A stretch of 62,909 nt of DNA, taken from positions 1 through 62,909 of the forward strand of contig CAMHSB010000010.1 in assembly GCA_946187695.1 (NCBI GenBank). The letters are read 5' to 3'. Positions within the stretch are counted from its first letter, which is position 1. The number at the start of each line of letters is the position of its first letter. This stretch comes from an uncultured Bacteroidales bacterium. GTDB lineage: Bacteria; Bacteroidota; Bacteroidia; Bacteroidales; Paludibacteraceae. This document shows, piece by piece, positions 59,801 through 62,909 of this stretch. A program made the position numbers and the translations under genes. The notes under the pieces are model-generated. The model was not told the DNA's origin. It saw only the letters and a program-made list of their open reading frames with translations, and searched no databases.

Positions 59801-60555
59801 TTTTCACTCTTGTTGAAAACAAGTATTGTATTCAATCCGATTAGTACGAGATTGCGCTCGTAATGTAATTCCCTTTTCTCGTTCCGCGAGGTCCGCACGT
59901 TGTTCAGGATGTACTGCGCATGGCCGCCGGTGACGTAGGTCTGATAATGCGACATCTTCTCGCGCACCGTACGCATGTAGCCTTTCACCTCGTACGCGAT
60001 GCCGCGTATCACACCAGCCGCGATCGCATCACGCGTGTTCTTGCCGAAGAGCGGAATCAGTTCGTTCTCCTCCGCGTCCACCAGCGGCAGTTTCTTCGTC
60101 ATCCGCTGCAGGATCGTAAAACGCATCTTGATGCCCGGGGCGATGTTGCCGCCGATATACTCCCCTTTCTCCGTCACGAAATCATACGTGATCGCCGAGC
60201 CGGCATCGATGATCAGCAGGTTCTCGCCGGGACACAAACTCTTCGCGCCCACCGCGGCTGCCAAACGATCCAGGCCTAAAGTCTGCGGCGTGTCGTAGCG
60301 GTTGATGATCGGCACCGGAGTGTTATGATCAAAGAGCACGAAATGCTGCGAACGACGATGGAGCGTGTTCACCACCGCAGCCTCGATGTCCACCACCGAC
60401 GAGATGATCGAATCCGTGATGTCGTACAGATCGAACAGACGCTCCACGTCCGACGAACTGAAGGACTTGTAGATAAAATGATTGATCATCTTACCCTCGT
60501 CCGTCATCAACGCCACTTTCGTCCGGCTATTTCCCTGATCAATACAAAGGTTCAT
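59797..60555 (-). CDS. coaX: Type III pantothenate kinase
   Basis: 252 residues. LCIDQGNSRTKVALM is the phosphate-binding Asp loop; RYDTPQTLGLDRLAA, IDAGSAITYDFV and GGNIAPGIKMR match CoaX. It phosphorylates pantothenate, the first step of coenzyme A synthesis. It overlaps the acyl-CoA ligase stop. Confidence 0.94.
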   Translation of the reverse strand: MNLCIDQGNSRTKVALMTDEGKMINHFIYKSFSSSDVERLFDLYDITDSIISSVVDIEAAVVNTLHRRSQHFVLFDHNTPVPIINRYDTPQTLGLDRLAAAVGAKSLCPGENLLIIDAGSAITYDFVTEKGEYIGGNIAPGIKMRFTILQRMTKKLPLVDAEENELIPLFGKNTRDAIAAGVIRGIAYEVKGYMRTVREKMSHYQTYVTGGHAQYILNNVRTSRNEKRELHYERNLVLIGLNTILVFNKSEK

Positions 60556-62231
60556 TATACCATTGAAGTATATAAAAATCTTTTTATAGACTTCTTCGGG
60601 GTCTTCTCAAACTCATGCGGGTAGAGCTTCACGATCGCTATCTGCTCGTAGGCAGCCAACTCGCTGTTCACTTGCTTGCGGGCTTCTTCCATCTGCTCGG
60701 TCAGCTGCTCGCGCGTCAGACCGCTGGCATCCACCTCGTTATAATCCGGACAGATGAGCGCTACCAGACGCGTGTCTTCCTGCTGCAGTACCAAGGACTC
60801 CAGCACGTACGGCATGTTGTTGATCTTCGCCTCGATCTCCTCGGGGTAGATATTCTGTCCGCTCGGACCGAGCAGCATCGTCTTGCAACGACCTTTGATA
60901 TAGAGGAATCCGTCTTCGTCGATCGTTCCCAAATCGCCCGTACGCAGCCAGCCGTCTTCGGTGAAGCTGTCCTTGGTCGCAGCGGGGTTGTTGTAATAAC
61001 CTTGCATCGTGTTCTCGCCGCGCGTCACCACCTCACCGATTCCTTCGGTGTTCGGATCGAGGATCTTCACCTCCATGATACCCGCCAGCGGCTTACCGCA
61101 GGAGTACGGTTTCGAGCCCTGCTCGTACGGGGTAAAGGTGATCAGCGGCGCACACTCCGTCATACCGTAGCCCACCGACATCGGGAACTTGATCCGGTAC
61201 AGGAACGCTTCCACTTCGGGGTTCAGCGGCGCACCGCCGATGATCATCTGCTTGAACTCGCCGCCGAAAGCCTGTACCAGCTGCTCGCGGATCTTGGAGC
61301 AGATCACCTCGTCCAGGAACGGCACTTTGAGCACCCAGCTTACGGGCGGCTTCTGGATCTGCGGCACGATCATCTTCTTGTATATCTTCTCCAGAATCAG
61401 CGGCACGGACAAGATCAGCGTCGGCTTGATCTCCGAGAAGGCATTGAGCAGGATCTTCGGACTCGGTGTACGACCGATCAACCATTCGTGACCGCCGGCT
61501 GCCAGACAGCTCAGGAAATCGAACGCACAACCGTAGGCGTGTGCGAGCGGGAGGAAGGTCACGAAACGTGACTCTTTGCCTACCAAGCCCGACTCCAGAC
61601 CGTAGCGTACGTTACCCGCCAAACCGTTGAGCGGCATCACGACACCCTTGCTGAAACCCGTCGTACCGGAGGTGTAGTTGATCGAACCGATCTCCTCGTT
61701 GCTACGCTCGTCGAAATGCAGATCTTTGGGCCAGTAGCCGTCCGGGTGCTTCTCTTTGAACTTCTCCGCAATCGCCTCGTAGTTGATCTTCTTCGGATTC
61801 AAGGCCAGAGAAATCGGATGCCAGTCGTTCAGGCTCACCACCGCCAGCACCTTCGGTATCTGATCCAGATCCATGCCCTCCCAGTTGATGTCGCTGATGA
61901 AGAGCAGCCGCGTGCCTGAGTGGTTGATGATATGAATGGCATCGTTCGCACGGAAATCCTGCAGAATCGGCACGATGATCGCACCATAGGTGATCGCTGC
62001 CAGATAAACGGCTACCCAGTTACTGTTGTTCTTTCCCATCACGGCGATCTTATCGTTCTTCTTGACGCCGCACTCCTTGAACAGGATATGCAGCTTCTCG
62101 ATGTTGATCGCCAACTGACCGTACGTCAAGGTCACATCGGTACCGTAATCGGTCACCGCCGGCTCGTTCCAGTTGTCGCGGAACGAACGCTCGTACATCT
62201 TGACGAAGTTGTACTTCTCTTCTAACATCAT
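60555..62231 (-). CDS. Long-chain acyl-CoA ligase (AMP-binding)
   Basis: 558 residues (the start could be 62228). Adenylate-forming motifs: INYTSGTTGFSKGVV, SVGYGMTECAPLI, TGDLGTIDEDGFLYIKGR and the catalytic lysine in KTPKKSIKRF. It activates fatty acids with CoA. Neighbouring coaX supplies CoA synthesis. The start lies 2 nt before the stop of the small membrane protein gene. Confidence 0.92.
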   Translation of the reverse strand: MMLEEKYNFVKMYERSFRDNWNEPAVTDYGTDVTLTYGQLAINIEKLHILFKECGVKKNDKIAVMGKNNSNWVAVYLAAITYGAIIVPILQDFRANDAIHIINHSGTRLLFISDINWEGMDLDQIPKVLAVVSLNDWHPISLALNPKKINYEAIAEKFKEKHPDGYWPKDLHFDERSNEEIGSINYTSGTTGFSKGVVMPLNGLAGNVRYGLESGLVGKESRFVTFLPLAHAYGCAFDFLSCLAAGGHEWLIGRTPSPKILLNAFSEIKPTLILSVPLILEKIYKKMIVPQIQKPPVSWVLKVPFLDEVICSKIREQLVQAFGGEFKQMIIGGAPLNPEVEAFLYRIKFPMSVGYGMTECAPLITFTPYEQGSKPYSCGKPLAGIMEVKILDPNTEGIGEVVTRGENTMQGYYNNPAATKDSFTEDGWLRTGDLGTIDEDGFLYIKGRCKTMLLGPSGQNIYPEEIEAKINNMPYVLESLVLQQEDTRLVALICPDYNEVDASGLTREQLTEQMEEARKQVNSELAAYEQIAIVKLYPHEFEKTPKKSIKRFLYTSMV

Positions 62232-62233
62232 AA

Positions 62234-62620
62234 CTATTTGATCGGCTTAGCCGTATAAACAGAATCCACAATAAACTCACTGTCTCCGCGCCAAGGCAGC
62301 GTACCGAGGTAGCGCTTCCAGTGGAGCTTCACGTTGGTGTTCGATCTTTCCTCCAGCTGCTTGGCGACACTCTCTTTGGCCACCGAGAACTTAAACTCGT
62401 TCGACTGGATCGAGCCTTGTACTTTGGTGTTCTTGAGTCCCGACTGGATCATCTTTCCTTCGTAGGTCTTGAAGATAAAGCCCTCTTTCTGGAAGTAGTT
62501 GATATCTCCCTCGTTCACGCCTTCGGCGTACACGAAGCAGAACTTAAAGAAGATGAATCCCGCCAGCGCCAGCACGGCGATGACCGAAGTCCAAGTGATT
62601 ACTTTTCCTGTAGTTGTCAT
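62234..62620 (-). CDS. Small membrane-anchored protein, function unknown
   Basis: 128 residues with one N-terminal membrane helix (residues 7-29). The soluble part has alternating strands around KEGFIFKTYEGKMIQSGL and an Arg/Trp-rich end (HWKRYLGTLPWRGDSEF). It is conserved in appearance with small proteins next to acyl-CoA ligases in the order. I see no catalytic motif. Confidence 0.65.
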   Translation of the reverse strand: MTTTGKVITWTSVIAVLALAGFIFFKFCFVYAEGVNEGDINYFQKEGFIFKTYEGKMIQSGLKNTKVQGSIQSNEFKFSVAKESVAKQLEERSNTNVKLHWKRYLGTLPWRGDSEFIVDSVYTAKPIK

Positions 62621-62665
62621 ATCAAGTGTTGTTATTTATTTATTCGTATTATTCAAAATCGGGCG

Positions 62666-62697
62666 CAAAGTTACAACAAATTTTTCAAATTTGCAAG
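62666..62697 (-). promoter_or_regulatory. Promoter of the acyl-CoA ligase unit
   Basis: Minus-strand CTTG (62694-62697, 3/4), 20 nt, TAACTTTG (62666-62673). The -33 box lies in the left arm of the inverted repeat at 62693-62760. Confidence 0.7.
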
Positions 62698-62760
62698 ATT
62701 TTTAGCAAAAAAATTTGTCTAAGCTCGCTTAAGTGGAATTTTCTTTGCTAAAAAGATTGC
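62693..62760. repeat. Long inverted repeat with inner hairpin
   Basis: The 17-bp arms 62693-62709 and 62744-62760 (core TTTTTAGCAAA / TTTGCTAAAAA, two mismatches outside it) enclose AAGC-tc-GCTT. Confidence 0.8.
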
Positions 62761-62765
62761 AGTTT

Positions 62766-62824
62766 GCACGAAAGTGCGAACGTAAATTCGGAGGGAACCC
62801 ACCCTAAATTTACACAATTTAGGG
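62766..62824. repeat. Two further hairpins
   Basis: GCAC-GAAA-GTGC (about 62766-62777, GNRA loop) and CCCTAAATT-tacac-AATTTAGGG (62802-62824, 9-bp perfect arms). No reading frame is convincing between them. Confidence 0.7.
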
Positions 62825-62856
62825 AAGGGGCGTGCCGAAGTTACTACAAATACAAA

Positions 62857-62886
62857 AAAAAGAGCCACCGTGGTGGGTGACTCTTC
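62857..62886 (-). terminator. Terminator of a gene beyond the right edge
   Basis: On the minus strand GAGtCACC-caccac-GGTGgCTC is followed by TTTTTTTT. It implies a minus-strand gene ending right of about 62886. Confidence 0.7.
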
Positions 62887-62909
62887 CCGAGAAGGGGGTG
62901 ACGATTAGC

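Noticed and set aside
1..62909. Insertion sequences, prophage or conjugative element genes
   Set aside because: No transposase, integrase, phage structural or tra-type protein is encoded in any plausible frame.

Overview
The window is a stretch of chromosome from a member of the Bacteroidota, almost certainly an uncultured Bacteroidales. The evidence is the 16S 5' end at the left edge, the recurrent Bacteroidota promoter (TTTG, about 20 nt, TAnnTTTG), lipoprotein and outer-membrane gene families typical of the order, type IX secretion (T9SS) C-terminal sorting domains, menaquinone methylation by MenG, and very tight ATGA/TAATG gene overlaps. No insertion sequence, phage, plasmid or CRISPR array is visible. 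Most of the window is a housekeeping and envelope region.

Layout. 1-457: start of a 16S gene (minus strand), its promoter and leader, and a terminator. 458-5593: a six-gene minus-strand operon of exported thioredoxin-fold and outer-membrane proteins (lipoprotein, TlpA-like, DUF6029-like barrel, thioredoxin lipoprotein, small secreted protein, Omp28-like). 5.7-12.4 kb: membrane protein, pfkA, a leucine-rich-repeat surface protein, dnaK. 12.5-18.5 kb: amino-acid catabolism operon (NtrY-like kinase, gdhA, kbl, tdh) ending in era. 18.6-20 kb: CcdA/ArsG-like membrane protein and trmN6-like methylase. 20-23.3 kb: DUF3078 barrel, coiled-coil protein, zapA, rny. 23.5-29 kb: a 1117-residue T9SS surface protein coupled to the complete queF-C-D-E set. 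29-32 kb: pdxJ-exbB-exbD-tonB-DJ-1. 32-37.5 kb: S9 peptidase, acyl-ACP thioesterase, orphan NrdJ C-terminal domain, then rng, a 29-residue basic protein and HU. 37.7-40.7 kb: mutY, DUF2520 protein, M20 peptidase. 40.7-49.4 kb: tRNA remnant and structured element, EptA-like transferase, lipoprotein, ProXp-like deacylase, MBOAT/SGNH pair, HAD-HD fusion, aminotransferase. 49.5-52.4 kb: tRNA-Glu(CUC), outer-membrane protein, Dabb protein, menG. 52.4-62.9 kb: two GH13 lipoproteins, fabG, lptC-like, TPR protein, outer-membrane protein, coaX, acyl-CoA ligase, and a hairpin-rich right end.

The most unusual material is non-coding. At 40.74-41.10 kb a stable-RNA-type promoter reads through a 47-nt internally deleted tRNA-like sequence into a multi-branched, inverted-repeat-closed element. 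The closing stem of that element overlaps an intrinsic terminator, directly upstream of an EptA-like gene. Other unusual features are an in-frame, hairpin-rich repeat insertion in era, helically phased 10-11 bp repeat tracts in three intergenic regions, a duplicated palindrome-terminator module at the ends of dnaK and the LRR gene, and divergent promoters that share one palindrome. Function calls rest on motifs and family recognition by eye; no database search was run.
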